Positions 28,435 through 36,938 of a DNA stretch of 49,396 nucleotides are shown here, one piece after another; the first letter of the stretch is position 1; every line of letters starts with the position of its first letter. The notes beneath the pieces were generated by a model. The model worked only from the letters and a program-made list of their open reading frames with translations, did no database searches and had not been told where the DNA came from. The position numbers and the translations under genes were made by a program. Source of the DNA: an uncultured Rubrivivax sp. (GTDB lineage Bacteria; Pseudomonadota; Gammaproteobacteria; Burkholderiales; Burkholderiaceae_C). The stretch lies in the NCBI GenBank assembly GCA_937975735.1, contig CALJUI010000063.1, forward strand, positions 1 through 49,396, given 5' to 3'.

Positions 28435-29679
28435 ATGTCGCGCGCGCCGCTCCTGCACGTGCTCGGCGCCGGCCCCTGGCAGCTGCCGACCATCCGCCAT
28501 GCCCGGGCGCTGGGCTGCCGCGTGCTGGTCACCGACGGGCTCGCCGACCGGCCGGGATTCGGCCTGGCCGACCTCCACGCCGTGGCCGACCTCACCGACG
28601 CCGAGGCCACGCTGGCGGTCGCCCGGCGCCACGCCGTCGACGGTGTGCTGTGCGACACCACCGACACCGGCGTGCTGACCGCCGCGATCGTCGCCGACGC
28701 GCTGGGCCTGCCCGGCGTCGGCGTCGACGCCGCGCGCCGCTGCACCGACAAGGCCCGCATGACGGAGGCTGCCGCTGCCGCCGGCCTGCCGACGCCGGCG
28801 ACGCGTCTCGCGGCCTCGGCGGAGGACGCGCGGGCCGCGGTCCGGGCGATGGCCGGGCCCTGGGTGATCAAGCCGGTCGACGCGCAGGCAGGCAAGGGCG
28901 TCGGCCTCGTCGCCGATGCGGCCGACGCCGACGACGCGATCGCCCATGCATTCGCGCACAGCCGCAGCCGCCGGGTGATCGTGCAGCAGCGCCTGAGCGG
29001 GCCGGAGGTCATCGTCGACGCGCTGGTGGTCGACGGCCAACCGCGAGTGCTCGGCGTCGCCGGCAAGACACCGTATCCGGACCATCCCGCGGTGTCGTCG
29101 CGGATCACCTACCCGCCCGACCCGGACCTCGCCCCCTGGCCGCTGGTCGAGGCGACCCTGGGCGCGCTCGTGCGGGCGCTCGGCATCCGGTGCAGCCTGG
29201 TCCATGCGGAGTTCATCGTCGGCGATGGGCGACTCGTGCCGATCGACGTCGCCGCCCGGGGCGGCGGTGTCATGATCTATCCCACCGTGCTCGGCCACCT
29301 GACCGGGGCCGACGTGATGACGGCGGCCATCCGGATCGCGCTCGGCTGCTATCCGGGCTTGCCCGACCGGCCAGCGGGCCCGCCAGGGCGTGCCGCGAAC
29401 ATCGAGTTCCTGCGCGCGCCGGCGGGTGTGCTGCGGCGCGTCGACGGCCTCGACGAGGCCCGCCGCCAGCCCGGCGTCGCCGCGGTGCACCTCAATCTGC
29501 TGCCCGGCGACAGCGCCGGCGACCTGCGGCACAAGGACCGGCGGCTGGGCTACGTCGTCACGCTGGCCGATTCGGCAGCCGCGGCGGTCGCCGCCGGTGA
29601 ACGCGCGGCCGCGCTGATCGGCGTCGACGTCGATGCCTTTGCGGGGGCCGCGCCGCAATTGCTCGGGAGCACGTCATGA
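28435..29679 (+). CDS. ATP-grasp domain protein (carboxylate-amine ligase fold)
   Basis: 414 aa. PurK-like N-terminal domain (HVLGAGPWQLPTIRHARALG; LCDTTDTGVLTA), then ATP-grasp core: DKARMTEAAAAAGLPTPAT, PWVIKPVDAQAGKGVGLV, QQRLSGPEVIVDALVV and metal-binding HAEFIV...PIDVAARGGG. A C-terminal domain of about 90 residues follows. ATP-grasp ligases join a carboxylate to an amine through acyl phosphate; here the partner may be an amino acid or peptide on a sugar, inferred from WbqC and RffA neighbours. It overlaps the amidohydrolase by ATGA. Confidence 0.86.
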   Translation: MSRAPLLHVLGAGPWQLPTIRHARALGCRVLVTDGLADRPGFGLADLHAVADLTDAEATLAVARRHAVDGVLCDTTDTGVLTAAIVADALGLPGVGVDAARRCTDKARMTEAAAAAGLPTPATRLAASAEDARAAVRAMAGPWVIKPVDAQAGKGVGLVADAADADDAIAHAFAHSRSRRVIVQQRLSGPEVIVDALVVDGQPRVLGVAGKTPYPDHPAVSSRITYPPDPDLAPWPLVEATLGALVRALGIRCSLVHAEFIVGDGRLVPIDVAARGGGVMIYPTVLGHLTGADVMTAAIRIALGCYPGLPDRPAGPPGRAANIEFLRAPAGVLRRVDGLDEARRQPGVAAVHLNLLPGDSAGDLRHKDRRLGYVVTLADSAAAAVAAGERAAALIGVDVDAFAGAAPQLLGSTS

Positions 29680-30497
29680 AGCTCTTCGATTCACTGACCC
29701 ACGCCACCGCGGACGGCTCCTGGTTCGGCGAGCGCCTGCTCGATGCCTCGCTGCCGACACTGGTGCGCGGCATGGACGAGGCCGGCGTCCACCGCGCTTG
29801 CCTGGTCGCGATCGCCGACTACCAGGACAACGCCTTCGTGCTGCAGGCGGCGCAGCAGGACCCTCGGCGCTTCGTCCCGATCGCGGGGGTCAACCCGCGC
29901 GTGCTGGCGACCAACCGGCGCATCGACGCGGTGCTGCGCGAGCTCAAGGCGCAGGGTTTCGCCGGCGTCAAGCTGCATCCGCGCCTGAACGGCTACGACC
30001 CGCTCGATCCGAAATGCGTCGCGGCGGTCGAGTCGGCCGGCGAGCACGGTCTGGTGGTGTTCCTCGACACGCTGTTTCGGCGCCAAGGGCTGGCCACGCG
30101 ACACGCCCCCGACGTGATCGACTTCCTCGCCGCCGCCTGCCCGCAGACGCGCATCGTGCTGCTGCACGGCACCGGGCCGACGATGATGGAGCTCTACGAG
30201 ATCGTGCGCTGCAACGATCATCTGCTGCTCGACCTGTCGTACACGCTGCTGCGCTACCGCGGCAGCTCCCGCCTCGACGACGACATGCACTTCCTGTTCA
30301 AGACCACCGACCGGCTGGTGACGGTCGGCTCGGACTTCCCCGAGTACAACCATGCGCAGACGATCGCGCGCCTGGCCGAGCTCACCCAGGGCATCGAGCC
30401 GCACCGCATCGACAACCTGACCCACCGCAACCTCGAGCGCTGGTTCGGCGATGGCCGCGCACTGGCGACGAGCGCGTCAGCAAGCCCCCACGCCTGA
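29676..30497 (+). CDS. Amidohydrolase family protein (TIM barrel)
   Basis: 273 aa of the amidohydrolase_2-like type. Visible are FDSLTHATADG at the N-terminus (only one H where the family usually has HxH), VKLHPRLNGYDP, VVFLDTLFRR, IVLLHGTGPTM and VGSDFPEYNH, where D is the usual late catalytic residue. The HxH is degenerate (L-T-H), so metal binding is reduced or altered. ATGA overlap with the ATP-grasp gene implies a joint function. Could be a hydrolase, decarboxylase or lyase acting on the same intermediate; substrate unknown. Confidence 0.8.
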   Translation: MKLFDSLTHATADGSWFGERLLDASLPTLVRGMDEAGVHRACLVAIADYQDNAFVLQAAQQDPRRFVPIAGVNPRVLATNRRIDAVLRELKAQGFAGVKLHPRLNGYDPLDPKCVAAVESAGEHGLVVFLDTLFRRQGLATRHAPDVIDFLAAACPQTRIVLLHGTGPTMMELYEIVRCNDHLLLDLSYTLLRYRGSSRLDDDMHFLFKTTDRLVTVGSDFPEYNHAQTIARLAELTQGIEPHRIDNLTHRNLERWFGDGRALATSASASPHA

Positions 30498-30541
30498 GCT
30501 ACGCTTGCGGGCCTGTCCATCGACGTCGGAGCGACCCATCC

Positions 30542-30925
30542 ATGCGCAACTCGTTCGATCTGCCGGGACACGTCTTCATCCTGCTGACGCTGGCCTTCAC
30601 CGTCTACGGTCAGCTGGTGCTCAAGTGGCAGATGGGCTATGCCGGCGCCCTGCCGGCGGGCGGGCTCGACAAGATCGCCTTCCTGCTGCGGCAGTTCCTG
30701 AATCCCTGGATCCTGTCTGGATTCGTGTCGGCGTTCATCGCGTCTCTGGCCTGGATGGCGGCCATGACGCGCTTCGAACTCGGCTACGCGTATCCGTTCA
30801 TGAGCCTGGCCTTCGTGATCGTGATGGTGTTCGGCATCGTCTTCCTCGGCGAGGCGGTCCGCCCCGCCAAGATCGTCGGCACGCTGATGGTGATGGGCGG
30901 CCTGGTGCTGATCGCGCGGGCCTGA
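30542..30925 (+). CDS. Small EamA/EmrE-like four-helix membrane protein
   Basis: 127 aa with about four TM helices (roughly residues 10-30, 48-70, 80-100, 105-125), ending in the EamA-like FLGEAVRPAKIVGTLMVMGG repeat. Half-length EamA proteins such as ArnE/ArnF flip polyprenyl-phosphate-linked aminosugars; a similar role for a carrier-linked sugar is an inference strengthened by the GtrB-like and ArnT-like genes in this module. ATG 30542 lies 44 bases after the amidohydrolase. Confidence 0.82.
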   Translation: MRNSFDLPGHVFILLTLAFTVYGQLVLKWQMGYAGALPAGGLDKIAFLLRQFLNPWILSGFVSAFIASLAWMAAMTRFELGYAYPFMSLAFVIVMVFGIVFLGEAVRPAKIVGTLMVMGGLVLIARA

Positions 30926-30942
30926 GCGCCCCGAAACGGATC

Positions 30943-30949
30943 GAGGAGG
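30943..30949 (+). promoter_or_regulatory. Strong ribosome binding site of the aminotransferase gene
   Basis: GAGGAGG, 5 bases before ATG 30955. It fixes the start inside a frame otherwise open from 30451. Confidence 0.65.
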
Positions 30950-30954
30950 CCTGG

Positions 30955-32082
30955 ATGACCACCGTGCCCTTCAACCGGCCCTACATGACCGGCCGGGAAC
31001 TCGGCTACATCGCCCAGGCGCACGCCGAGATGCACCTGGCCGGCGACGGCTCGTTCACGAAGAAGTGCAACCGCTGGATCGAACAGCGCACCGGGGCCGG
31101 TCGCGCGATGCTGACGCACTCGTGTACCGCGGCGCTCGAGATGGCGGCCCTGCTCGCCGAGGTCGGTGCCGGCGACGAGGTCATCATGCCCTCGTACACC
31201 TTCGTCTCGACGGCTAACGCCTTCGCGCTGCGCGGCGCGGTGCCGGTCTTCGTCGACATCCGCGCCGACACGCTCAACCTGGACGAACGCTTGGTCGAGG
31301 CGGCGATCACGCCGAAGACGCGCGCCATCGTGCCCGTGCACTACGCCGGCGTCGGCTGCGAGATGGACGAGCTGATGGCCATCGCCCGCCGCCACGACCT
31401 GCTGGTGATCGAGGACGCGGCGCAGGCGCTGATGGCCAGCTACCGCGGCCGGCCGCTCGGCTCGATCGGCGACCTCGGGGCGATCTCCTTCCACGAAACC
31501 AAGAACGTGATCTCGGGGGAGGGCGGCGCCTTGCTGATCAACGCGCCGCGCTTCGCCGAACGGGCCGAGATCATCCGCGAGAAGGGCACCAATCGCAGCC
31601 AGTTCTTCCGCGGCCAGGTCGACAAGTACACCTGGGTCGACGTCGGCTCGTCCTACCTGCCGGGTGAGTTGATCGCCGCCTTCCTGTGGGCGCAGCTCGA
31701 GGAAGCCGACACGATCACCCAGCGCCGGCTGGCGATGTGGGCGCGCTACCATGCAGCGTTCGCCGACGCCGAGCGGCATGGCAAGCTCGCGCGCCCGCAG
31801 GTGCCGGCGCACTGCAAGCACAACGCGCACATGTACTACGTGCTGCTGCCGGACCTGGCGCGCCGCAGTGCGGCGATGGCCCGGCTGAAGGCGCTCGGCG
31901 TGCAGACGGTCTTTCACTACGTGCCGCTGCACAGCGCCCCGGCCGGCCGACGTCACGGCCGCGCGCACGGCGATCTCGCGGTCACCGACGACATCGCCGA
32001 CCGCCTGCTGCGCCTGCCGATGTGGGTCGGGATGGAGGATCAGCAGGGGGCGGTGATCGACGCGGTGCTCTCGGTGCTGTGA
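30955..32082 (+). CDS. rffA: dTDP-4-amino-4,6-dideoxygalactose transaminase-like enzyme (RffA/WecE type)
   Basis: 375 aa PLP-dependent sugar aminotransferase (DegT/DnrJ/EryC1 family), matching the usual WecE length. Start VPFNRPYMTGRELGYI, LTHSCTAALEMAALL, IMPSYTFVSTANAF, EDAAQALMASYRG, and the PLP lysine K183 in SFHETKNVISGEGGA. These are close to WecE/RffA, which aminates dTDP-4-keto-6-deoxyglucose at C4 to give Fuc4N. No rmlA/rmlB is in the window, so the precursor must come from elsewhere. GTGA overlap with the next gene. Confidence 0.9.
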   Translation: MTTVPFNRPYMTGRELGYIAQAHAEMHLAGDGSFTKKCNRWIEQRTGAGRAMLTHSCTAALEMAALLAEVGAGDEVIMPSYTFVSTANAFALRGAVPVFVDIRADTLNLDERLVEAAITPKTRAIVPVHYAGVGCEMDELMAIARRHDLLVIEDAAQALMASYRGRPLGSIGDLGAISFHETKNVISGEGGALLINAPRFAERAEIIREKGTNRSQFFRGQVDKYTWVDVGSSYLPGELIAAFLWAQLEEADTITQRRLAMWARYHAAFADAERHGKLARPQVPAHCKHNAHMYYVLLPDLARRSAAMARLKALGVQTVFHYVPLHSAPAGRRHGRAHGDLAVTDDIADRLLRLPMWVGMEDQQGAVIDAVLSVL

Positions 32083-33650
32083 GCGATCCTGCCCGAACCT
32101 CGGCGCCGGCGGTGCATGGCGGCCTGATCGCCGTCATGGCCAGCGTGCTTTTGGTCGCGATCGGCGCACGCTGGCTGGCCTACACCGGCTTCTTCGGTTC
32201 CGACGAGGTCACCTACATCGCCAGCGCAAACCGCGTGCTGGACGGCGACTGGGCGCTGGACGACTACGTCGGCGCCAACCGGCTGGGCGTCAACCTGCCG
32301 ATGGCGGCCCTGGCCGCCCTGTTCGGCCGTGGCGAGCTGGGTGCGGCGCTGTACTCGCTGCTGAGTTCGGTCGGCGAGGTGCTGCTCGTCGCCTGGCTCG
32401 GCGCACGACTGTTCGGCTTGCGTGCCGGCCTGATCGCCGGCCTGTTGCTCGCCACGCTGCCCACGCACGTGCACTTCGCCGGCCGCATCATGGCCGACGC
32501 GCCGCTGTCGCTGTTCATCACGGCCGCCTTCGTGGCCTTCGTCGAGGGCGAATGGCGCCGTTCCCGGGCACTGACGGCGCTGGCGGGCGTGCTGGCCGGC
32601 CTGACCTTCCTGATCAAGCCGGTGACCATCATCGTCTTCGCCATCCTGCTGTTCTATCCGCTGGTGGTCCGGCGCTGGGACCACCGGTGGTGGTGGATGG
32701 TGGTCGGCTTCGTCGGCGCGATGGTCTTCAACGGGCTGCTCTACATGGCTTTCACCGGCCGCTTCTGGTATGTCTTCGAGAGCGTCATCGAGCGCCGCCA
32801 GAGCGGCTACCTCGAAGCCGGCGTCGCTGCCGGCGAGATCCACAACGAGCCGGCCTTCTACCTGCGCTACCTGTTCGGGCGCGTGTATCACACCGGGCTG
32901 CTGGGCTACCTGGCGCTGCTCGGGGCGGTGGTGCTGGTGTGGCGACGTGGGTCGGAGTGGCCGGCCAGCCGCTTCGTGCTGTTCTGGGCTATCGGCACGA
33001 TGCTGCTGTTCTCGCTGCTGCCGGTGTCGCTCGACCCGCTGCTGCTGATCCCGAAGCAGACGAACTACATGCTGATCTTCGTCGCGCCCCTGTGCCTGCT
33101 GGCCGGTGCCGGCCTGGCGCGATGGCCCGGCTCGGCGTCGTTGACGCTCACCGCTGCGGCGATGGGCGTCGGCCTGGTCTTCGCGCTGATGCTGCAGGCG
33201 TCGGTGGCAGCCTTCACCGCCAACAGCCAACGCATCCTGGCCGAGCTCAGCGAGCGTCCGCAGACGACGTTGCACGTGATGTCCAACGCCTATCGCGCCG
33301 CCAGCTTCCGAGCCCTGGTGGGCGGCCCCGACCTTCGTGCGCGGGTCGTCGCACTGGGCGCGGCGCCGCCGACTCCTCAGCCCTTCGAGCGGTGGGTCGT
33401 TATCGACCCGGAGACCTTCGACTGGGACGACTCGGCCCCGCTGGCGCGCTGGAACGATCCGCCGGCGTGCTGGCAGTTGGAGGAAACCTGGGCGGCGCAG
33501 CCTTCGAGCACCGGCACGACGCTCGTGCGCGCGTTCCATCGCCTGGCCGGCAGCCTGCCCGGATCGCTCGCTGTGCGAGTGCGATCGCGGCTGCAGGCGC
33601 TGATCGCGCCCCGGCCGGCCCGGCTGTACAGGGTGCCGGCGGGCTGCTGA
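32079..33650 (+). CDS. ArnT-like GT39 membrane glycosyltransferase
   Basis: 523 aa, GTG start overlapping the aminotransferase stop as GTGA. About 11 TM segments. The first periplasmic loop has GFFGSDEVTYIASANRVLDG, with D-E as in PMT/ArnT enzymes, and THVHFAGRIMADAPLSLF downstream. The C-terminal 120 residues are soluble. Such enzymes transfer a sugar from polyprenyl phosphate to a periplasmic acceptor. With the GtrB-like loader and the EamA-like flipper this makes a complete decoration route. Acceptor unknown: EPS, lipid A or a protein. Confidence 0.85.
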   Translation: MSDPARTSAPAVHGGLIAVMASVLLVAIGARWLAYTGFFGSDEVTYIASANRVLDGDWALDDYVGANRLGVNLPMAALAALFGRGELGAALYSLLSSVGEVLLVAWLGARLFGLRAGLIAGLLLATLPTHVHFAGRIMADAPLSLFITAAFVAFVEGEWRRSRALTALAGVLAGLTFLIKPVTIIVFAILLFYPLVVRRWDHRWWWMVVGFVGAMVFNGLLYMAFTGRFWYVFESVIERRQSGYLEAGVAAGEIHNEPAFYLRYLFGRVYHTGLLGYLALLGAVVLVWRRGSEWPASRFVLFWAIGTMLLFSLLPVSLDPLLLIPKQTNYMLIFVAPLCLLAGAGLARWPGSASLTLTAAAMGVGLVFALMLQASVAAFTANSQRILAELSERPQTTLHVMSNAYRAASFRALVGGPDLRARVVALGAAPPTPQPFERWVVIDPETFDWDDSAPLARWNDPPACWQLEETWAAQPSSTGTTLVRAFHRLAGSLPGSLAVRVRSRLQALIAPRPARLYRVPAGC

Positions 33651-33653
33651 TCG

Positions 33654-34805
33654 ATGCCGCCGCTCGTCCTGCATGTCCTCTACCGCTTCGCCACCGGCGG
33701 GCTCGAGAACGGTGTCGTCAACCTCATCAATCACATGCCGGCGGACGCCTACCGCCACGCGGTCCTGGCGGTCGACCGCGTCGACCCGGACTTCGCCTCG
33801 CGGCTGACCCGCAGCGACGTCGCGCTGCATGCGTTGAACAAGCCGCCGGGGCACGCGCTGCGCCTGTATCCGCAGGTCTGGCGGCTGATGCGCGAGCTGA
33901 AGCCGGCGATCGTCCACACGCGCAACCTGGCGGCGCTCGAACTGCAGCTGCCGGCCATGCTGGCCGGCGTGCCGGTGCGCATCCATGGCGAGCACGGCCG
34001 CGATGTCGAGGACCTCGACGGCAACGACCGCAAGCTCCAGCGCCTGCGCCGGCTGTACTCGGGCATGGTGCACCACTACATCACCGTCTCGCGCGATCTG
34101 CGCGACTACCTCGAACAACGCGTGGGCATCGCCGGCAGGCGCATCACCCAGGTGATCAACGGCGTCGACACCGACCGCTTCGCGCCGGCCGCCGGCGGTC
34201 CGGTTGCGCCGCCGGGCTGCCCGTTCGATCCGGCGCGCCACTGGATCGTCGGCACCGTCGGGCGGCTGCAGGCGGTGAAGAACCAGGGCCTGCTGCTGCA
34301 GGCCTTCGCGCGCGCGATGGACATCCACCCGTCGATGCGCGGCGATGCCCGGCTGGCCCTCGTCGGCGGCGGCCCGCTGCAGGCCGAGCTGACGGCCCGG
34401 ATTGCCGATGCCGGCATCGGCGACTCGGTCTGGCTGCCCGGCGAGCGCAACGACGTGGCCGAGGTGCTGCGCGGCCTGCACGTCTTCGCGCTGCCGTCGC
34501 TGGCTGAAGGCATCTCCAACACCGTGCTCGAGGCGATGGCCAGCGGCCTGCCGGTGCTGGCCACCGCGGTCGGCGGCAACACCGAACTGGTGCAACCTGG
34601 GCAGACCGGCCTGCTGGTGCCCAGCGCGGACGTCGAGGCGATGGCGCAGGGCCTCGTGACGATGTACCGGCAGCGCGGCGCGGCCGCCGACTGGGGTGCG
34701 CAGGCGCGCCGCGCGGCCGAGGTCGATTTCAGCTTGCAGGCCATGGTGGCGCGCTACCGTCGCGTCTACGACGAGCAACTCGCCCGCCGCGGGCGCCAGC
34801 GATGA
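33654..34805 (+). CDS. XrtA-system GT4 glycosyltransferase (TIGR03088 type)
   Basis: 383 aa GT-B fold retaining glycosyltransferase. N-terminal VLHVLYRFATGGLENGVVNLI, acceptor side HTRNLAALELQLPAMLAGVP and GEHGRD, C-terminal domain GTVGRLQAVKNQGLLLQAF and the GT4 E-x7-E motif in ALPSLAEGISNTVLEAMASG. These features are those of the XrtA-associated sugar transferase 2. It is the last gene before the largest gap in the plus-strand cluster. Confidence 0.92.
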   Translation: MPPLVLHVLYRFATGGLENGVVNLINHMPADAYRHAVLAVDRVDPDFASRLTRSDVALHALNKPPGHALRLYPQVWRLMRELKPAIVHTRNLAALELQLPAMLAGVPVRIHGEHGRDVEDLDGNDRKLQRLRRLYSGMVHHYITVSRDLRDYLEQRVGIAGRRITQVINGVDTDRFAPAAGGPVAPPGCPFDPARHWIVGTVGRLQAVKNQGLLLQAFARAMDIHPSMRGDARLALVGGGPLQAELTARIADAGIGDSVWLPGERNDVAEVLRGLHVFALPSLAEGISNTVLEAMASGLPVLATAVGGNTELVQPGQTGLLVPSADVEAMAQGLVTMYRQRGAAADWGAQARRAAEVDFSLQAMVARYRRVYDEQLARRGRQR

Positions 34806-34994
34806 GCCCCCCGAGCCTTGGGGGTTGCGCGACCGGGGGCGTGGCGGATGTCATGCGATGTGCCGTTTCGCCCCTGAACGGGGCCGGTTGAAGGGGGGGC
34901 TCGCGTAACATCGGCCGTCTACCGCGGTTGCGGCGGCTTCGGCCTTCGTGGTGCATCCCGCGCGCCCCGCAGGACGACTCAACACCCGACCACC
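34806..34994 (+). other. 189-base gap inside the EPS cluster with two hairpins
   Basis: The largest break in the plus-strand run from 15976 to 48261. It holds CCCCC-GAGCCTT-GGGGG (34808-34824) followed by TTGC, directly after the GT stop, and GCCCC-TGAAC-GGGGC (34870-34884). The first could be a weak terminator or RNA-stabilising stem. No reliable promoter was seen, though the gap is large enough to contain one for the amidotransferase genes. Confidence 0.4.
34808..34824 (+). terminator. Weak hairpin after the TIGR03088-type GT gene
   Basis: Perfect 5-bp G/C stem with a 7-base loop, 2 bases past the stop codon, followed by only TT. The stem is stable but the U run is missing, so intrinsic termination is doubtful. 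Confidence 0.25.
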
Positions 34995-36938
34995 ATGTGC
35001 GGCATCACCGGCATCTTCGACACCCGCCACGGCAGTCCCGTGGACCGCGGCGCGCTGATGCGCATGAACGACTCGCAGCACCATCGCGGCCCGGACGAAG
35101 GCAGCGTGCACGTGGAATCGGGACTGGGCTTCGGCCACCGGCGGCTGTCGATCATCGACGTCGCCACCGGCCAGCAGCCGCTGTTCAACGAGGACGGCAC
35201 CGTCTGCATCGTCTTCAACGGCGAGATCTACAACTTCCAGGAGCTCGTCCCCGAACTGGAGGCGCTGGGCCACCGCTTCCATACGAAGAGCGACACCGAG
35301 GTGATCGTGCACGCCTGGGAGGCCTGGGGCGAGGACTGCGTGCTGCGCCTGCGCGGCATGTTCGCCTTCGCGCTGTGGGACCGCAACCGCCAGACCCTGT
35401 TCATGGCGCGCGACCGGCTCGGCGTCAAGCCGCTGTTCTACGCGCTGCTCGACGACGGCACGCTGCTGTTCGGCTCCGAGCTGAAGTCGCTGCTGGTGCA
35501 CGGCGGCCTGAAGCGCGAGCTCGACCCGCTGGCGGTGGAGGAGTACTTCGCGCTCGGCTACGTCGCCGAGCCGCGAACGATCTTCAAGCAGGCGAAGAAG
35601 CTCTCCCCCGGCCACCTGCTGAGCTGGCGCCGCGGCGCTGCCGAGCCCACGCCGCGGGCCTACTGGGACATCCATTTCACCGGCGACAACCCGATCGGCC
35701 TGGACGACGCCTGCGACGAGCTGCGCGCGCGGCTGGACGAGTCGGTGCGGCTGCGTCTGATCTCCGAGGTGCCGCTGGGCGCCTTCCTGTCCGGCGGCGT
35801 CGACAGCTCGGCGGTGGTCGCCACGATGGCCGGCCTGTCCAAGGACCCGGTGCGCACCTGCTCGATCGGCTTCGACGACCCGAAGTTCAACGAGTCGGCG
35901 TTCGCGCAGATGGTCGCCGACCGCTACCGCACCGACCACCACCTGGAAGTCGTGCAGAGCGACGACTTCGACCTGATCGACACGCTCGCCCACCTGTACG
36001 ACGAGCCCTACGCCGACAGCTCGGCGATCCCCACCTACCGCGTCTGCCAGCTTGCGCGCCAGCGCGTCACGGTGGCGCTGTCGGGCGACGGCGGCGACGA
36101 GTCCTTCGGCGGCTACCGCCGCTACCGCATGCACCTGATGGAGGAGCGCATGCGCAGCGCGCTGCCGGAAGGCCTGCGGCGGCCGCTGTTCGGCACCCTC
36201 GGGCGCCTGTATCCGAAGGCCGATTGGGCGCCGCGCATGTTCCGCGCCAAGACCACCTTCGAGGGGATGGCCCGGACCTCGGTCGAGGCCTACTTTCACT
36301 CGATGTCGATCTTCCGCGGTCCGATGCGCACGCAGCTGTTCAGTGCCGCGCTGAAGCGCGAACTCGGCGGCTACGACGCGATGGACGTGTTCGACCGCCA
36401 CGCCGCGAATGCGCAGACCGCCGACCCGCTCGCGCTGATCCAGTACATGGACATGAAGACCTACCTGGTCGGCGACATCAACACCAAGGTCGACCGGGCC
36501 AGCATGGCGCACTCGCTCGAGGTGCGCGAGCCGCTGATGGACCACCCGCTGCTCGAATGGCTGGCGACGCTGCCGATGAACCTGCGCGTGCGCGGGCAGG
36601 AAGGCAAGTTCCTGCTGAAGAAGGCGATGGAGCCGAAGCTGCCTACCGACGTGCTGTACCGCCCGAAGATGGGCTTCGCGGTGCCGCTGGCGCGCTGGTT
36701 CCGCGGCCCGCTGCGCGAGCGCGTGCGCGAGTCGATCCTCGGCGAGCGGCTGCAGGCCACCGGCTGGTTTAACCGCGACTACCTGCAGCACCTCGTCGAC
36801 GCGCATCACAACGGCAGCCGCGACTACAGCGCGCCGCTGTGGACATTGCTGATGTTCGAGGCCTTCCTGCGCCAGGGCGTCGAGCAGCGCACGATGCCGA
36901 GCGCCGCGCGGCCGACCGTCGCGGAGGCGACGAGCTGA
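34995..36938 (+). CDS. XrtA-associated asparagine-synthase-like amidotransferase 1 (TIGR03108 type)
   Basis: 647 aa. N-terminal class II glutaminase: nucleophile Cys2 in MCGITGIFD, HHRGPDEG, FNGEIYNFQEL. Synthetase domain: PPi loop GAFLSGGVDSSAV at about residues 260-272, SGDGGDESFGGYRRYR, and the MGFAVPLARWFRGPLRE C-terminus. In XrtA loci it is thought to amidate a carboxyl group, such as a uronic acid of the EPS, but the substrate is unproven. Start after a 189-base gap; stop overlaps the next gene as TGATG. Confidence 0.93.
   Translation: MCGITGIFDTRHGSPVDRGALMRMNDSQHHRGPDEGSVHVESGLGFGHRRLSIIDVATGQQPLFNEDGTVCIVFNGEIYNFQELVPELEALGHRFHTKSDTEVIVHAWEAWGEDCVLRLRGMFAFALWDRNRQTLFMARDRLGVKPLFYALLDDGTLLFGSELKSLLVHGGLKRELDPLAVEEYFALGYVAEPRTIFKQAKKLSPGHLLSWRRGAAEPTPRAYWDIHFTGDNPIGLDDACDELRARLDESVRLRLISEVPLGAFLSGGVDSSAVVATMAGLSKDPVRTCSIGFDDPKFNESAFAQMVADRYRTDHHLEVVQSDDFDLIDTLAHLYDEPYADSSAIPTYRVCQLARQRVTVALSGDGGDESFGGYRRYRMHLMEERMRSALPEGLRRPLFGTLGRLYPKADWAPRMFRAKTTFEGMARTSVEAYFHSMSIFRGPMRTQLFSAALKRELGGYDAMDVFDRHAANAQTADPLALIQYMDMKTYLVGDINTKVDRASMAHSLEVREPLMDHPLLEWLATLPMNLRVRGQEGKFLLKKAMEPKLPTDVLYRPKMGFAVPLARWFRGPLRERVRESILGERLQATGWFNRDYLQHLVDAHHNGSRDYSAPLWTLLMFEAFLRQGVEQRTMPSAARPTVAEATS

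Noticed and set aside
32040..34778. 912-aa minus-strand frame opposite the GT39 and GT4 genes
   Set aside because: Low-complexity His/Gln/Arg/Ala sequence, antisense to two clear glycosyltransferase genes.
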